From Prevotella sp. oral taxon 376 (GTDB taxonomy: Bacteria > Bacteroidota > Bacteroidia > Bacteroidales > Bacteroidaceae): 64,000 nt of DNA. This document shows, one piece after another, positions 1-8,904 of the stretch. The position numbers and the translations under genes are program-made. The stretch spans positions 1,414,501 through 1,478,500 of the forward strand of contig NZ_PYXG01000001.1 of the NCBI RefSeq assembly GCF_003043945.1, written 5' to 3'. Below the pieces are notes generated by a model. The model made no database searches. It was given only the letters and a program-made list of their open reading frames with translations, and was not told the origin of the DNA. Every line of letters starts with the position of its first letter. Within the stretch, counting starts at the first letter, position 1.

Positions 1-2
1 AT

Positions 3-356
3 GGAAAGATACGCGAGGCGGAATCTTTTGGGAATGTGCGGTCGATATATTATCCAACTGATGACAAGGATAGCTCGCTCATTGGGTTGAACTATCTTGA
101 AACCGATACGATGCGGATGTATATGACTCCCGAGCGGAAGCTGGATCGTATCTGGACTAATAAGTTTACATCGGTTTTATATCCGATGACGCAGATTCCC
201 CCAACGCGCGATAAACTGGATGTTTTTGGGTGGTTTGATGAAATTCGTCCGAAGGATAAGCACGACATCTTTAACTGGAGAGGAAAGAAAGAGGGTGAGA
301 CTCTTAAGACCATCAAACGCCATGAGGCTCCTTTACAGAATTTGAAAAAGTCATGA
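3..356 (+). CDS. OstA/LptA-like protein, C-terminal part (5' end outside window)
   Basis: The reading frame is already open at the left edge and runs to a TGA at 354-356, so only the last 117 codons are visible. The tail contains the pattern GLNYLETD, then an LYPMTQIPP stretch, then FGWFDEIRP and DIFNWR. I recognise these as the end of Bacteroidota OstA-like proteins, related to the LptA beta-jellyroll that shuttles lipopolysaccharide across the periplasm. It sits directly upstream of a small membrane protein and mutL, with a 4-base stop/start overlap, which indicates co-transcription. The family call rests on short C-terminal motifs and is moderately sure. A GTG at 36 is only an internal codon. 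Confidence 0.6.
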   Translation, partial: GKIREAESFGNVRSIYYPTDDKDSSLIGLNYLETDTMRMYMTPERKLDRIWTNKFTSVLYPMTQIPPTRDKLDVFGWFDEIRPKDKHDIFNWRGKKEGETLKTIKRHEAPLQNLKKS

Positions 357-568
357 GATATTTTAACAGCAGACGGCCACAGGGTTTCCATCATGGATTT
401 ATATATTCTGACGGAAAGGAAAAAGCGGAAGACTTAAGGGATAAGTTTTCCGAGTCTTTACTGAAAGGCAGGGAGAAGCGCAGGGTGTTTTCATCCCGCT
501 GGGTGAATATCGTCTTCCCCCTGATACTTGTTTTGTTGCTGATTTTCGTCTGTTATATTATGATTTAG
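353..568 (+). CDS. Small single-pass membrane protein, unknown function
   Basis: This 71-residue protein starts at an ATG that overlaps the stop of the OstA-like gene (ATGA at 353-356), so translation is probably coupled. The first 48 residues are charged and basic (RRPQG, KGREKRR). Residues 50-70 form one strongly hydrophobic helix that ends the protein, so it is predicted to be a tail-anchored inner-membrane protein with a cytoplasmic N-terminus. It lies 9 bases upstream of mutL. I do not recognise a named family. Its position between an LPS-transport-like gene and mutL suggests an envelope role, but that is only inference. Confidence 0.6.
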   Translation: MRYFNSRRPQGFHHGFIYSDGKEKAEDLRDKFSESLLKGREKRRVFSSRWVNIVFPLILVLLLIFVCYIMI

Positions 569-577
569 GGAGGAAAG

Positions 578-2392
578 ATGAGCGATATCATTCAATTGTT
601 GCCAGATTCGGTGGCCAATCAGATTGCTGCAGGAGAGGTCATTCAGCGTCCCGCGAGTGTTATCAAGGAGTTGGTTGAGAATTCCGTTGATGCAGGCGCG
701 GAGCATATAGATATCCTTGTAGTGGATGCCGGCCGAACATCTATTCAGGTGATTGATGACGGAAAAGGCATGTCGGAAACTGATGCGCGATTGTCTTTCG
801 AGCGTCATGCCACTTCCAAGATTCGTAAGGCAGATGATCTGTTTGCCCTTCACACCATGGGATTCCGCGGAGAGGCTCTGGCATCGATAGCAGCCGTTGC
901 CCAGGTTGAATTGAAGACGCGGCAGGACGGGGAGGAGCTAGGGACGCATCTTTCGATCTCCGGTTCGAAATTTGTTGGTCAAGAGCCTTGCTCTTGTCCT
1001 GTAGGAAGTAATTTTAAAGTAGAGAACTTGTTCTTCAATGTTCCCGCCCGCAGGAAATTCTTGAAGTCAAACTCGACGGAGCTTAACAATATCCTTGCGG
1101 CTTTTGAGCGCATCGTGTTGGTCTATCCGGAAGTTGCCTTTACCTTTCACGGTAACGGGGTGGAGATGTATAATCTGAAGGCATGCGGCTTGCGACAGCG
1201 TATCGTTGATGTTTTCGGGAAAAAGCTCAATCAAGAGCTGATTCCTGTAGATGTCGATACCACGATTTGCAAGATAACGGGCTTTATCGGTAAGCCGGAG
1301 TCTTCTCGCAGGAAAGGGGCGCATCAATATTTTTTCGTGAACGGCAGGTATATGAAGCACCCTTATTTCCACAAGGCCGTCATGTCGGCCTTTGAGCGCC
1401 TTGTGCCTATGGGGGAGCAGGTGTCCTATTTCCTCTATTTCGAGATTGCTCCGGGCGATATAGATGTAAATATCCATCCTACGAAGACGGAAATCAAGTT
1501 CGAGAACGAGCAGGCAATCTGGCAAATCCTTTCTGCGGCCGTGAAAGAGTCGATAGGCATATTCAATGATGTGCCTTCGATAGACTTTGATGTGCAGGGA
1601 AAACCGGACATTCCGGTGTTTCATACGGATACGGACTCTGTGCCTTCTGCTCCAAAGGTACGGGTGAATCCGCAGTATAATCCATTTAACGAGAAGTCTG
1701 CGACCCAACGGAAAGCGCCCGCGAACTGGGAAGAACTTTATCAGGGGCTAAAACAGCCCCATTCCGATGAGGCCGAGATTTTCGAATCAGAGGCCGAGAC
1801 TGTTTCCGGGCGGAAGATCATAGAGGAGAAATCGCCCACGCATTATCAGTATAAAGGCAAGTATATCATGACAGCGGTGAAGTCGGGCCTCATGATCATC
1901 GATCAGCATCGGGCACATGTAAGAATTCTTTATGAGAAATACCTTGCCCAGCAGAGGAATCATAAGGGACAACCGCAGAAGCTTCTTTTCCCGGAAATGC
2001 TTTATCTGAGCACCTCCGGCGTCGTTCAATTAGAGAAAATGAAAGCCGAGCTGGAGGATTTGGGGTTTGAAATCATTGATGTGGGCAGAAATACATTTGC
2101 CGTCAATAGTGCTCCTGCAGGCCTTGATGGGCTGGACTATGTAACTCTCATCAATGAAATGTTATCGGATTCAGTGGAAAGGGGCACTTCCTCAAAAGAA
2201 GAGATGAACCGCTCCTTGGCCCTGAGCCTGGCCAGAAATGCCGCTATTCCTCAAGGAGAAGTTCTGAACAACGAAGAGATGGAGAGTGTTGTCAATAGTC
2301 TGTTTGCCTGTGAGAATGTGAATTATACTCCTGATGGTAAAAGCATATTCTGTATTTTGAGACAACAAGATATAGAACATTTGCTGGGATAA
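578..2392 (+). CDS. mutL: DNA mismatch repair protein MutL
   Basis: This 604-residue MutL is the GHKL-ATPase mismatch-repair matchmaker that couples MutS to downstream processing. The N-terminal ATPase motifs are intact: [11 protein letters not shown] (31-41), DDGKGM (60-65) and GFRGEAL (95-101). A poorly conserved linker follows (about 340-420), then the C-terminal dimerisation domain. The C-terminal endonuclease motif is degenerate: the DQHA(x2)E(x4)E position reads [12 protein letters not shown] (442-453), the usual ACR box reads ARN, and the CPHGRP box reads TPDGKS (584-589). The zinc-ligating cysteines are therefore missing, and a nicking activity is doubtful. The start has an unusually strong Shine-Dalgarno, GGGAGGAAAG, directly before the ATG. 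The gene is probably co-transcribed with the two genes upstream. Confidence 0.97.
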   Translation: MSDIIQLLPDSVANQIAAGEVIQRPASVIKELVENSVDAGAEHIDILVVDAGRTSIQVIDDGKGMSETDARLSFERHATSKIRKADDLFALHTMGFRGEALASIAAVAQVELKTRQDGEELGTHLSISGSKFVGQEPCSCPVGSNFKVENLFFNVPARRKFLKSNSTELNNILAAFERIVLVYPEVAFTFHGNGVEMYNLKACGLRQRIVDVFGKKLNQELIPVDVDTTICKITGFIGKPESSRRKGAHQYFFVNGRYMKHPYFHKAVMSAFERLVPMGEQVSYFLYFEIAPGDIDVNIHPTKTEIKFENEQAIWQILSAAVKESIGIFNDVPSIDFDVQGKPDIPVFHTDTDSVPSAPKVRVNPQYNPFNEKSATQRKAPANWEELYQGLKQPHSDEAEIFESEAETVSGRKIIEEKSPTHYQYKGKYIMTAVKSGLMIIDQHRAHVRILYEKYLAQQRNHKGQPQKLLFPEMLYLSTSGVVQLEKMKAELEDLGFEIIDVGRNTFAVNSAPAGLDGLDYVTLINEMLSDSVERGTSSKEEMNRSLALSLARNAAIPQGEVLNNEEMESVVNSLFACENVNYTPDGKSIFCILRQQDIEHLLG

Positions 2393-2499
2393 GGCATGAT
2401 GCAGTACGGAAAAGGCTAAAAAATGTCTTTTTTGTTCATCTTTTTTTAAAAATACGGAGATTTTCTCAAGAAAAAATGATTATATTTAAAAAATATTAC

Positions 2500-2507
2500 T
2501 ATCTTTG
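2500..2507 (+). promoter_or_regulatory. Bacteroidota-type -7 element for the OmpA-family gene
   Basis: TATCTTTG matches the TAnnTTTG consensus perfectly and lies 64 bases upstream of the ATG at 2572, in an A/T-rich stretch. No convincing -33 TTTG is seen at the expected distance. The position implies a leader of about 58 bases, which is A/T-rich and lacks a Shine-Dalgarno, as in many highly expressed Bacteroidota genes. Confidence 0.7.
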
Positions 2508-2571
2508 TGCCCAAATAGAGGTGTAAGTATATATAGTAAAATTATTTTTTGATTGTTAAATATAAATAGTT

Positions 2572-3714
2572 ATGAGAAAATTATTGATTGTATTAGCATT
2601 TGCTAGTGTGTCTATGTGCTCTTTCGCACAGGATGCAGATCCTACACTCAAATATAGTGTAGCAACTAATTCTTTCTGGAGCAACTGGTTCATCCAGGTG
2701 GGTGGTCAGTGGAATGCTTGGTATTCAGGTCAGGAGCATGGTCAGAACCTTGCAGCCAGCCCGCTTAAGAGCTTCCGTTCTAACCCAGGTGCTGCAGTAG
2801 CGATTGGTAAGTGGTTCACTCCGGGTCTTGGACTTCGCACGAAGCTCCAGGGTATCTGGGGTAAGCGTGTGTGGACTAATGCTCAAGGCCCAGAAAGTAC
2901 AAGCAATCGTTATTGGTTCCTGAATGAGCACATCCTGTTTAACTTGAGCAATATGCTTTGTGGCTACAACCCCAATCGTGTTTGGAATTTCATTCCATTC
3001 GCCGGTGGTGGCATTGGCCGTTCCATGACTGCTAACTATTACAGCATGGATCTCTCTGCAGGTATCTTGAACACATTCCGCCTCGGCAAGCATGTAGGCC
3101 TCCATCTCGAGTTGGGTTGGATTCGCGCCGAGGGCGATATTGACGGCTACGATCAGGTTGTTGGCGACCGTGGATGGGTTTCTCACGACAACAATCTCTA
3201 TGCAGAACTTGGTTTAACCTTCAACCTTGGCAAGGCTACTTGGGACAAGACTCCTGATGTAGACGCTATCAAGGCCCTTTCTCAGTCTCAGATTGACGCT
3301 CTCAACGCTCAGCTCAACGATGCTAACGCGGAGAACGCACGCCTGAAGGAGATGCTTGCTAACCAGAAGCCAGCTGAGACCGTGAAGGAATTCGTTACAA
3401 CTCCAGTATCTGTATTCTTCAACCTCAACAAGACAAACATCGCTTCCCAGAAGGATCTCGTAAATGTAGAGGCTGTCGCAAAGTATGCTAAGGAGAACAA
3501 TTCTAAGCTGATGGTCAACGGTTATGCCGACAGCGCAACCGGTAAGCCTGCCCACAACCAGTGGTTGTCTGAGCAGCGTGCCGCTACTGTTGCCGACGAG
3601 CTCGTTAAGATGGGTGTAAGCCGCGACAACATTACTACTAAGGGTAATGGCGGTGTAGACGAACTGTCTCCTATCTCATTCAACCGTCGTGCTACCGTAA
3701 CTGTTGCTGAGTAA
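2572..3714 (+). CDS. OmpA-family outer membrane protein
   Basis: This 380-residue protein begins with a signal peptide (MRKLLIVLAFASVSMCSFAQ). Residues 25-225 alternate like a beta-barrel rich in Trp, Tyr and Gly (WFIQVGGQWNAW, VGLHLELGW). A short Asn/Ala-rich coiled-coil linker follows at about 235-265. Residues 275-380 form an OmpA peptidoglycan-binding domain with the pattern FFNLNKTNI, LSEQRAATVADEL, then NRRATVTV at the end. Such proteins anchor the outer membrane to the cell wall. The gene stands alone with its own consensus promoter and a terminator-like hairpin. Codon use is strongly biased to a few codons, which suggests high expression. Confidence 0.92.
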   Translation: MRKLLIVLAFASVSMCSFAQDADPTLKYSVATNSFWSNWFIQVGGQWNAWYSGQEHGQNLAASPLKSFRSNPGAAVAIGKWFTPGLGLRTKLQGIWGKRVWTNAQGPESTSNRYWFLNEHILFNLSNMLCGYNPNRVWNFIPFAGGGIGRSMTANYYSMDLSAGILNTFRLGKHVGLHLELGWIRAEGDIDGYDQVVGDRGWVSHDNNLYAELGLTFNLGKATWDKTPDVDAIKALSQSQIDALNAQLNDANAENARLKEMLANQKPAETVKEFVTTPVSVFFNLNKTNIASQKDLVNVEAVAKYAKENNSKLMVNGYADSATGKPAHNQWLSEQRAATVADELVKMGVSRDNITTKGNGGVDELSPISFNRRATVTVAE

Positions 3715-3740
3715 TCTATTCAATCGACACGACAAGATAC

Positions 3741-3777
3741 AAGGGGGTGTTCCTGCGGGAGCATCCCTTTTCGTTTT
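3741..3777 (+). terminator. Probable terminator of the OmpA-family gene
   Basis: AAGGGGGTG and CATCCCTT can pair with one bulge around a short loop and are followed by TTTTCGTTTTT. It lies 26 bases after the stop codon. Confidence 0.6.
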
Positions 3778-3949
3778 TGGAGACCGGGCATGGAAATGAT
3801 GACACTTCCCGTTCGCATGAGCAGTAGGATGTCAGGGGCAGGCCTGCCGCACCCGGTCGTGCCAAGGACCGCTTTTACCTCTGTGGTTTGTAGCCGTTCG
3901 GAATCATTCAATCGCATTACTGATTTTTTGCAGACCGCAGAGGAAGGTC

Positions 3950-4037
3950 TTACAAACAGCGTGTAATGCGATTACAAACAGTGTGTAATGCGATTACAAA
4001 CGGCGTGTAATGCCCTTACACGCAGCAAGTAACCTCT
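3950..4037. repeat. 22-bp palindromic tandem repeat, locus A (3 units plus 1 decayed)
   Basis: Three consecutive 22-base units start at 3950, 3972 and 3994; a degenerate fourth starts at 4016. Each good unit carries the inverted pair TTACA and TGTAA, extended to ATTACA and TGTAAT in units 2 and 3, around a 7-base centre. Units differ from each other by one or two bases in the centre and at the junction. There are no spacers, so it is not a CRISPR array. Four other loci in the window show the same 22-base period with different sequence. Confidence 0.9.
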
Positions 4038-4293
4038 CTGTCAGCCGTTAGCCGAAAAGCCTCTGCTTGCCTCGGCAGGCATGGCATGGCGCCTTCTTTG
4101 GCATGTATTCCTGTCGGAATCCCACTGCAAAGACACCTTTAGCTTCGACATTTCCAAGAAAAAGTGCTGCATTCCCTCTGTCCGTGCGGCATTTCAAGGC
4201 CTCCCGTAAATTGGCAGAATGAGTAAAAAAGACAGCTCGGGAACCGCCCAGAGAAGTTTTTTTCTTTAAATATAGAAAAAACTTTGGAAAATA

Positions 4294-4325
4294 TTTGGCA
4301 GTTCGGAAATAATGCCTTATCTTTG
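4294..4325 (+). promoter_or_regulatory. Promoter of tRNA-Val
   Basis: TTTG at 4294-4297 and TATCTTTG at 4318-4325 are separated by 20 bases, an excellent match to the Bacteroidota -33/-7 consensus. The tRNA begins 24 bases after the -7 element. Confidence 0.85.
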
Positions 4326-4349
4326 CACTCGCTTTTCAGATGAAGCCAA

Positions 4350-4424
4350 GGGCGTTTAGCTCAGCTGGTTTAGAGCATCTGCCTTACAAGCAGAGGGTCT
4401 GCGGTTCGAATCCGTAAACGCCCA
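4350..4424 (+). tRNA. tRNA-Val (anticodon UAC)
   Basis: A complete cloverleaf can be drawn. Acceptor stem GGGCGTT pairs with AACGCCC. The D-arm contains AGCTCAGCTGGTTTAGAGC. The anticodon stem TCTGC/GCAGA encloses loop CTTACAA with anticodon TAC, and the T-arm contains TTCGAAT. The discriminator is A and the 3' CCA is not encoded. It has its own consensus promoter and terminator and is therefore a single-gene unit. Confidence 0.96.
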
Positions 4425-4430
4425 CACAAG

Positions 4431-4472
4431 AGTCCTGCAAATCAAAACGATTGCAGGGCTTTCTTGTTTTTA
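4431..4472 (+). terminator. Terminator of tRNA-Val
   Basis: CCTGCAA (4434-4440) pairs with TTGCAGG (4451-4457), followed by a T-rich run (TTTCTTGTTTTT). Confidence 0.8.
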
Positions 4473-4491
4473 ACAAATCTTTTCCCTGTTA

Positions 4492-4525
4492 TTTGCAGGT
4501 ATATCGATTTAAATTCGTACTTTTG
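4492..4525 (+). promoter_or_regulatory. Promoter of purB operon
   Basis: TTTG at 4492-4495 and TACTTTTG at 4518-4525, spacing 22 bases. The purB ATG is 23 bases after the -7 element, so the leader is short (about 17 bases). Confidence 0.75.
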
Positions 4526-4548
4526 CAAGCGGATAAATTCAAGTAAGA

Positions 4549-5895
4549 ATGGAGTTGGACAGGTTGACCGCCATTTCTCCGATTGATGGCAGATATAGGA
4601 GTAAGGCAGAGCCTTTGGCAGATTATTTTTCGGAATATGCCCTTATTAGGTATCGGGTGCGGGTAGAGATAGAATACTTTATCAGCTTATGTGAGCTGCC
4701 ACTGCCGCAGTTGGCCTCGTTGGATACCGCCTGTTTCGACCGTCTCCGGGCCCTCTATCGGGATTTCACGGAGCAGGATGCCTGTCGTGTCAAGGAAATA
4801 GAGGCGACGACGAATCATGATGTGAAGGCCGTGGAATATTTCATCAAGGAGCAATTCGACGCCATCGGCCATCTGGAAGCCTATAAGGAGTTTATCCACT
4901 TCGGCCTTACCTCGCAAGATATCAACAACACCAGTGTCCCGCTCTCCATCAAGGAAGCCCTGGAACAAGTGTTCTATCCTTTAGTGGAAGAGCTCATCGG
5001 TCAGCTGCGGGAGTATGCGGAAGCATGGGCGGATGTGCCCATGCTCGCCAAGACCCATGGCCAGCCGGCATCTCCGACGCGGTTGGGCAAGGAGGTGATG
5101 GTCTTTGTCTATCGTCTTACGGAACAGCTTGACAGCCTGAAGGCCTGTAGGATGAGCGCGAAATTCGGCGGTGCTACGGGCAACTTCAATGCCCACCATG
5201 TGGCCTATCCGTCCGTCGACTGGCGGGCTTTCGGCGACCGGTTTGTGGGTGAGAAGCTTGGTTTGCGGCGCGAGCAATATACCACGCAGATCAGCAATTA
5301 CGACCATCTCGGCGCGGTGTTTGATGCCATTCGCCGTATCAACACCATTATTATAGACCTCGACCGCGATTTTTGGATGTATATATCCATGGAGTATTTC
5401 AAGCAGAAAATCAACCCCGGGGAGGTGGGATCGAGTGCAATGCCCCACAAGGTGAACCCTATTGACTATGAGAATAGCGAGGGGAATCTGGGCATGGCGA
5501 ATGCCATCTTGCAGTTTCTGGCACGGAAACTGCCCGTAAGCCGCCTGCAGCGCGACCTGACAGACTCAACGGTCCTGCGCAACATAGGCGTTCCCATCGG
5601 GCACAGCATCATTGCCATTCAGAGCACGCTGAAAGGACTTCGCAAGCTGATCCTCAATGAAGATAAGCTCCGTGAGGACCTTGACAGCGCCTGGGCGGTG
5701 GTGGCAGAGGCCATTCAGACCATCCTCCGCCGTGAGGGCTATCCCCATCCGTATGAGGCTTTGAAGGCACTTACGCGAACCAACGGGAAGATGAGCGAGG
5801 AAACCATACGCGAATTCATACGAAATCTGGATGTAAGCGAGCATGTGAAAGCCGAATTGATGGCCATCGCGCCCAGCAACTATACGGGAATTTAA
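4549..5895 (+). CDS. purB: Adenylosuccinate lyase
   Basis: This 448-residue enzyme of the fumarase/aspartase superfamily acts twice in purine synthesis. It releases fumarate from SAICAR and from adenylosuccinate. The superfamily signature GSSAMPHKVNP is at 294-304, holding the flexible catalytic-serine loop. The conserved KTHGQPASPT segment is near residue 168, and the length matches the E. coli-type PurB (about 456). It is cytosolic and tetrameric in known relatives. It has its own promoter, and rluB and asnS follow on the same strand with no other promoter motif visible between, so a three-gene operon is likely. Confidence 0.97.
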   Translation: MELDRLTAISPIDGRYRSKAEPLADYFSEYALIRYRVRVEIEYFISLCELPLPQLASLDTACFDRLRALYRDFTEQDACRVKEIEATTNHDVKAVEYFIKEQFDAIGHLEAYKEFIHFGLTSQDINNTSVPLSIKEALEQVFYPLVEELIGQLREYAEAWADVPMLAKTHGQPASPTRLGKEVMVFVYRLTEQLDSLKACRMSAKFGGATGNFNAHHVAYPSVDWRAFGDRFVGEKLGLRREQYTTQISNYDHLGAVFDAIRRINTIIIDLDRDFWMYISMEYFKQKINPGEVGSSAMPHKVNPIDYENSEGNLGMANAILQFLARKLPVSRLQRDLTDSTVLRNIGVPIGHSIIAIQSTLKGLRKLILNEDKLREDLDSAWAVVAEAIQTILRREGYPHPYEALKALTRTNGKMSEETIREFIRNLDVSEHVKAELMAIAPSNYTGI

Positions 5896-5970
5896 TAAAA
5901 ACAATCTAAATATTCAGTATTAAGTAACAGTAGTATTAATCAAGCCGTGAGGCTACAAAAGAAAAAAGAA

Positions 5971-7491
5971 ATGGAAGATTTGGAAAACAAGACACAGGAG
6001 TCTTCTGTAGAACAGAATGACAACAGCCGTGAAGGCTATCAGCCATCTGCAGAAAGTAATCAGGAAGAGTATCGCGGCACGCCAAGGCCACAGCGTCCCC
6101 GTATCCACACTCAGCGTGCATATAGCTCTGACCGTGGCAATTCGGTCAACAACGAAGATGGCGGTTTCCGTCCTGAAGGCTTTGGGGCCGGTCTCCAGAA
6201 CTCGGCTTCGCAGCGTCCCCGCGGGAGCTATCATTCCCGTCCGCAGCAAGGCGGCTATCGTCCTCGTTATTATAATAATGATGGCGAGGGTGGTTATCAG
6301 TCTCGTCCGCAAGGCGGCTACCGTCCCCGCTATAACAACAATGGTGAGGGTGGAGGCTATCAGCCCCGTCCGCAGCAAGGCGGCTATCGTCCTCGCTATA
6401 ACAATGACGGCGAGGGCGGCTATCAGCCCCGTCCTCAGCAAGGCGGCTATCGTCCTCGCTATAACAACAATGGCGAGGGTGGTGGCTATCAGCCCCGTCC
6501 GCAGCAAGGCGGCTATCGTCCTCGCTATAACAATGATGGCGAGGGTGGCTATCAGCCTCGTCAGCAAGGCGGGGGTTATCCTTCTCGTGGCGGTTACCAG
6601 CCTCGTGGTGGTTATCAGCCTCGTCCACAAGGCGGCTATCAGCCACGCGGCGGTTACCAGCAGGGTGGTTATCAGCCCCGGGGCTACCGTCCGCATACGG
6701 CCGACTATGACCCGAATGCGAAGTACAGCATGAAGAAGCGCATCGAGTACAAGGAGGAGCATATTGACCCCAATGAGCCGATTCGCCTGAACAAGTATCT
6801 CGCCAATGCCGGCGTCTGCTCTCGCCGTGAGGCCGATGAGTTCATCCAGGCTGGTGCTGTAACCGTGAACGGTGAGGTCGTAAAGGAATTGGGAACGAAG
6901 GTCCTGCGTTCAGACGAGGTTAAGTTCCACGATCAACCGGTCTCTTTAGAGAAGAAAGTCTATGTCCTCCTGAACAAGCCGAAGGACTATGTTACTACGA
7001 GCGACGATCCCCAGCAGCGTAAGACCGTGATGGATCTCGTGAAGAGCGCTTGTCCGGAGCGTATTTATCCCGTTGGCCGGCTCGACCGCAATACGACGGG
7101 TGTGTTGCTGCTCACCAACGACGGCGACCTTGCCAGCAAGCTCACTCACCCCAAATTCTTGAAGAAGAAGGTCTATCATGTCTTCCTTGACAAGAATGTT
7201 ACCGCTCATGACATCCAGCAGATTGCGGAAGGCGTGGAGCTGGAAGACGGTGAGGTGCATGCGGACGCTATAGAGTATGCCGATGAGAGCGACAAGAGTC
7301 AGGTAGGCGTAGAGATTCACAGTGGCAAGAACCGTATCGTCCGCCGTATCTTCGAGCATCTTGGCTATCGGGTAGTCCGGCTCGACCGTGTACAGTTTGC
7401 CGGTCTTACGAAGAAGAACCTTCGTCGTGGCGACTGGCGTTTCCTCACGGAGAAAGAGGTTGATATGCTCCGCATGGGTGCTTTCGAGTAA
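5971..7491 (+). CDS. rluB: RluB/RsuA-type rRNA pseudouridine synthase with a long RGG/YRPR-rich N-terminal tail
   Basis: I place the start at the ATG at 5971 (506 residues), since the upstream in-frame GTG at 5947 lacks context. Residues 270-505 are a standard large-subunit pseudouridine synthase of the RluB/RsuA family. An S4 RNA-binding domain (IRLNKYLANAGVCSR, from 271) is followed by the catalytic domain with GRLDRNTTG, where Asp372 is the predicted nucleophile. Residues 1-265 are disordered and dominated by repeats of GGYQPRPQQGGYRPRY with NNNGEG spacers, rich in Gly, Arg, Tyr, Gln and Asn. Such Arg/Tyr-rich tails bind RNA or drive condensation in other proteins; that role here is inference. 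It is likely co-transcribed with purB and asnS. Confidence 0.93.
   Translation: MEDLENKTQESSVEQNDNSREGYQPSAESNQEEYRGTPRPQRPRIHTQRAYSSDRGNSVNNEDGGFRPEGFGAGLQNSASQRPRGSYHSRPQQGGYRPRYYNNDGEGGYQSRPQGGYRPRYNNNGEGGGYQPRPQQGGYRPRYNNDGEGGYQPRPQQGGYRPRYNNNGEGGGYQPRPQQGGYRPRYNNDGEGGYQPRQQGGGYPSRGGYQPRGGYQPRPQGGYQPRGGYQQGGYQPRGYRPHTADYDPNAKYSMKKRIEYKEEHIDPNEPIRLNKYLANAGVCSRREADEFIQAGAVTVNGEVVKELGTKVLRSDEVKFHDQPVSLEKKVYVLLNKPKDYVTTSDDPQQRKTVMDLVKSACPERIYPVGRLDRNTTGVLLLTNDGDLASKLTHPKFLKKKVYHVFLDKNVTAHDIQQIAEGVELEDGEVHADAIEYADESDKSQVGVEIHSGKNRIVRRIFEHLGYRVVRLDRVQFAGLTKKNLRRGDWRFLTEKEVDMLRMGAFE
6229..6690 (+). repeat. In-frame 60-66 bp tandem repeats encoding the RluB tail
   Basis: The DNA encoding GGYQPRPQQGGYRPRYNN(N/D)GEG repeats about five times, with near-identical codons. 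It is followed by shorter degenerate GGYQPR units to about 6690. Repeat copies differ mainly by one or two codons (GEGG or GEGGG, NND or NNN). This is the pattern expected of recent slippage or recombination, so copy number probably varies between strains. Confidence 0.85.
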
Positions 7492-7512
7492 TTTCATAAA
7501 TCATTAGCGAAA

Positions 7513-8904
7513 ATGAAAAGAACTAAAGTTGTTGATGCTCTTCGTAGCACCGACTTTGGAAAAGATATAACGGTAAAAGGATGGGTTCGTACTCATCGCA
7601 GTAGTAAGGTCGTAGACTTCATTGCTCTCAATGATGGTTCTACCATCAAGAACATACAGATCGTGGCAGATCCGGCGAAGTTTGATGCCGAAATACTGAA
7701 GAGTATCACCACCGGGGCATGTATCAGTGTCATGGGTGTGCTCGTTGAAAGCCAGGGCGGAGAACAGGCTGTCGAGGTGCAATGCAAGGATATCGAGGTC
7801 TACGGCCTTTGTCCCGGCGACTACCCGATGCAAAAAAAAGGGCAGAGCTTTGAGTACATGCGCCAGTATGCACACTTGCGTCTGCGCACCAATACCTTTG
7901 GTGCCGTGATGCGGATACGCCATAACATGGCCATCGCCATTCACAAGTACTTCCACGAGCATGGGTTTTATTACTTCCACACACCCCTTATCACAGCCAG
8001 TGATGCTGAGGGTGCGGGCGAGATGTTTCAAGTAACGACGCTCGATCTTGACCGTGTCGCGAAGACCGGGGAAGTGGTTTACGACCGCGATTTCTTTGGA
8101 AAAAGGACGAGCTTGACGGTTAGCGGACAGCTTGAAGGCGAGCTGGGTGCTACGGCCCTGGGTGCTATCTATACCTTCGGACCCACCTTCCGTGCCGAGA
8201 ACAGCAATACTCCCCGCCATCTTGCGGAGTTCTGGATGATTGAGCCAGAGGTCGCCTTCATTGATAAGGACGATCTGATGGATCTTGAGGAAGACTTCAT
8301 CAAGTATTGCGTACGCTGGGCTTTGGACAACTGTAAGGACGATCTGGAGTTCTTGAACAAGATGATTGACAAGACGCTCCTTCAGACTCTTGAGTCTGTC
8401 GTCAGCAAGGACTTCGTCCGCCTGCCCTATACCGAGGGAATCAACATCCTTCAGGAGGCTGCGAGAAACGGGCGTCAGTTTGAGTTTCCGCTTACGGGAT
8501 GGGGCATGGACCTCAGTAGTGAGCACGAGCGTTTCCTCGTGGAGGAGCACTTCAAGCGGCCGGTTATCATGACCGACTATCCCCGTGAGATCAAGGCTTT
8601 CTATATGAAGAAGAATCCCGACGGGCGAACCATGCAGGGAACGGATGTCCTCTTTCCACGCATCGGCGAGATTATCGGAGGCTCTGTGCGTGAGGAGAAT
8701 GGTGAGAAGCTGATTGCGGAAATCCGTGCCCGTGGCATGGAGGAGTCTACCTACAGCTGGTATCTCGATACCCGCAAGTACGGAAGCTGTCCTCACGGCG
8801 GTTTCGGTCTGGGCTTCGAGCGCCTGATCCTCTTCATCACGGGCATGCAGAACATCCGTGATGTGATCCCATTCCCGCGCACGCCGAAGAATGCGGAGTT
8901 CTGA
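7513..8904 (+). CDS. asnS: Asparaginyl-tRNA synthetase
   Basis: This 463-residue class II synthetase charges tRNA-Asn. The N-terminal OB-fold anticodon-binding domain begins [22 protein letters not shown]. Class II motif 2 is seen in [20 protein letters not shown], and motif 3 in GFGLGFERL near the C-terminus. The Asn-specific GEGAGEMF-like segment is present as AEGAGEMF (about residue 162). The length is typical. It lies 21 bases after rluB with no promoter between, so it is the last gene of the purB operon. Confidence 0.97.
   Translation: MKRTKVVDALRSTDFGKDITVKGWVRTHRSSKVVDFIALNDGSTIKNIQIVADPAKFDAEILKSITTGACISVMGVLVESQGGEQAVEVQCKDIEVYGLCPGDYPMQKKGQSFEYMRQYAHLRLRTNTFGAVMRIRHNMAIAIHKYFHEHGFYYFHTPLITASDAEGAGEMFQVTTLDLDRVAKTGEVVYDRDFFGKRTSLTVSGQLEGELGATALGAIYTFGPTFRAENSNTPRHLAEFWMIEPEVAFIDKDDLMDLEEDFIKYCVRWALDNCKDDLEFLNKMIDKTLLQTLESVVSKDFVRLPYTEGINILQEAARNGRQFEFPLTGWGMDLSSEHERFLVEEHFKRPVIMTDYPREIKAFYMKKNPDGRTMQGTDVLFPRIGEIIGGSVREENGEKLIAEIRARGMEESTYSWYLDTRKYGSCPHGGFGLGFERLILFITGMQNIRDVIPFPRTPKNAEF

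Larger units (their letters stand above)
3715..4293. other. Long intergenic region, no credible gene
   Basis: About 580 bases separate the OmpA gene from the tRNA-Val promoter. They contain the terminator at 3741 and the 22-bp palindromic repeats at 3950-4037. The remainder (4038-4260) has no long frame with plausible composition and no promoter of the TAnnTTTG type. A minus-strand frame at 3720-3917 has no start context or family resemblance. Confidence 0.6.

Noticed and set aside
3950..4037. Possible CRISPR array
   Set aside because: The 22-base units are contiguous with no unique spacers between, and there are no cas genes in the window.
5953..6762. Minus-strand 269-codon open frame rich in Ala/Ile/Leu/Thr opposite the RluB repeats
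   Set aside because: It is an artefact of the repeat codons; no promoter, no start context, and the plus-strand product is a clear family member.
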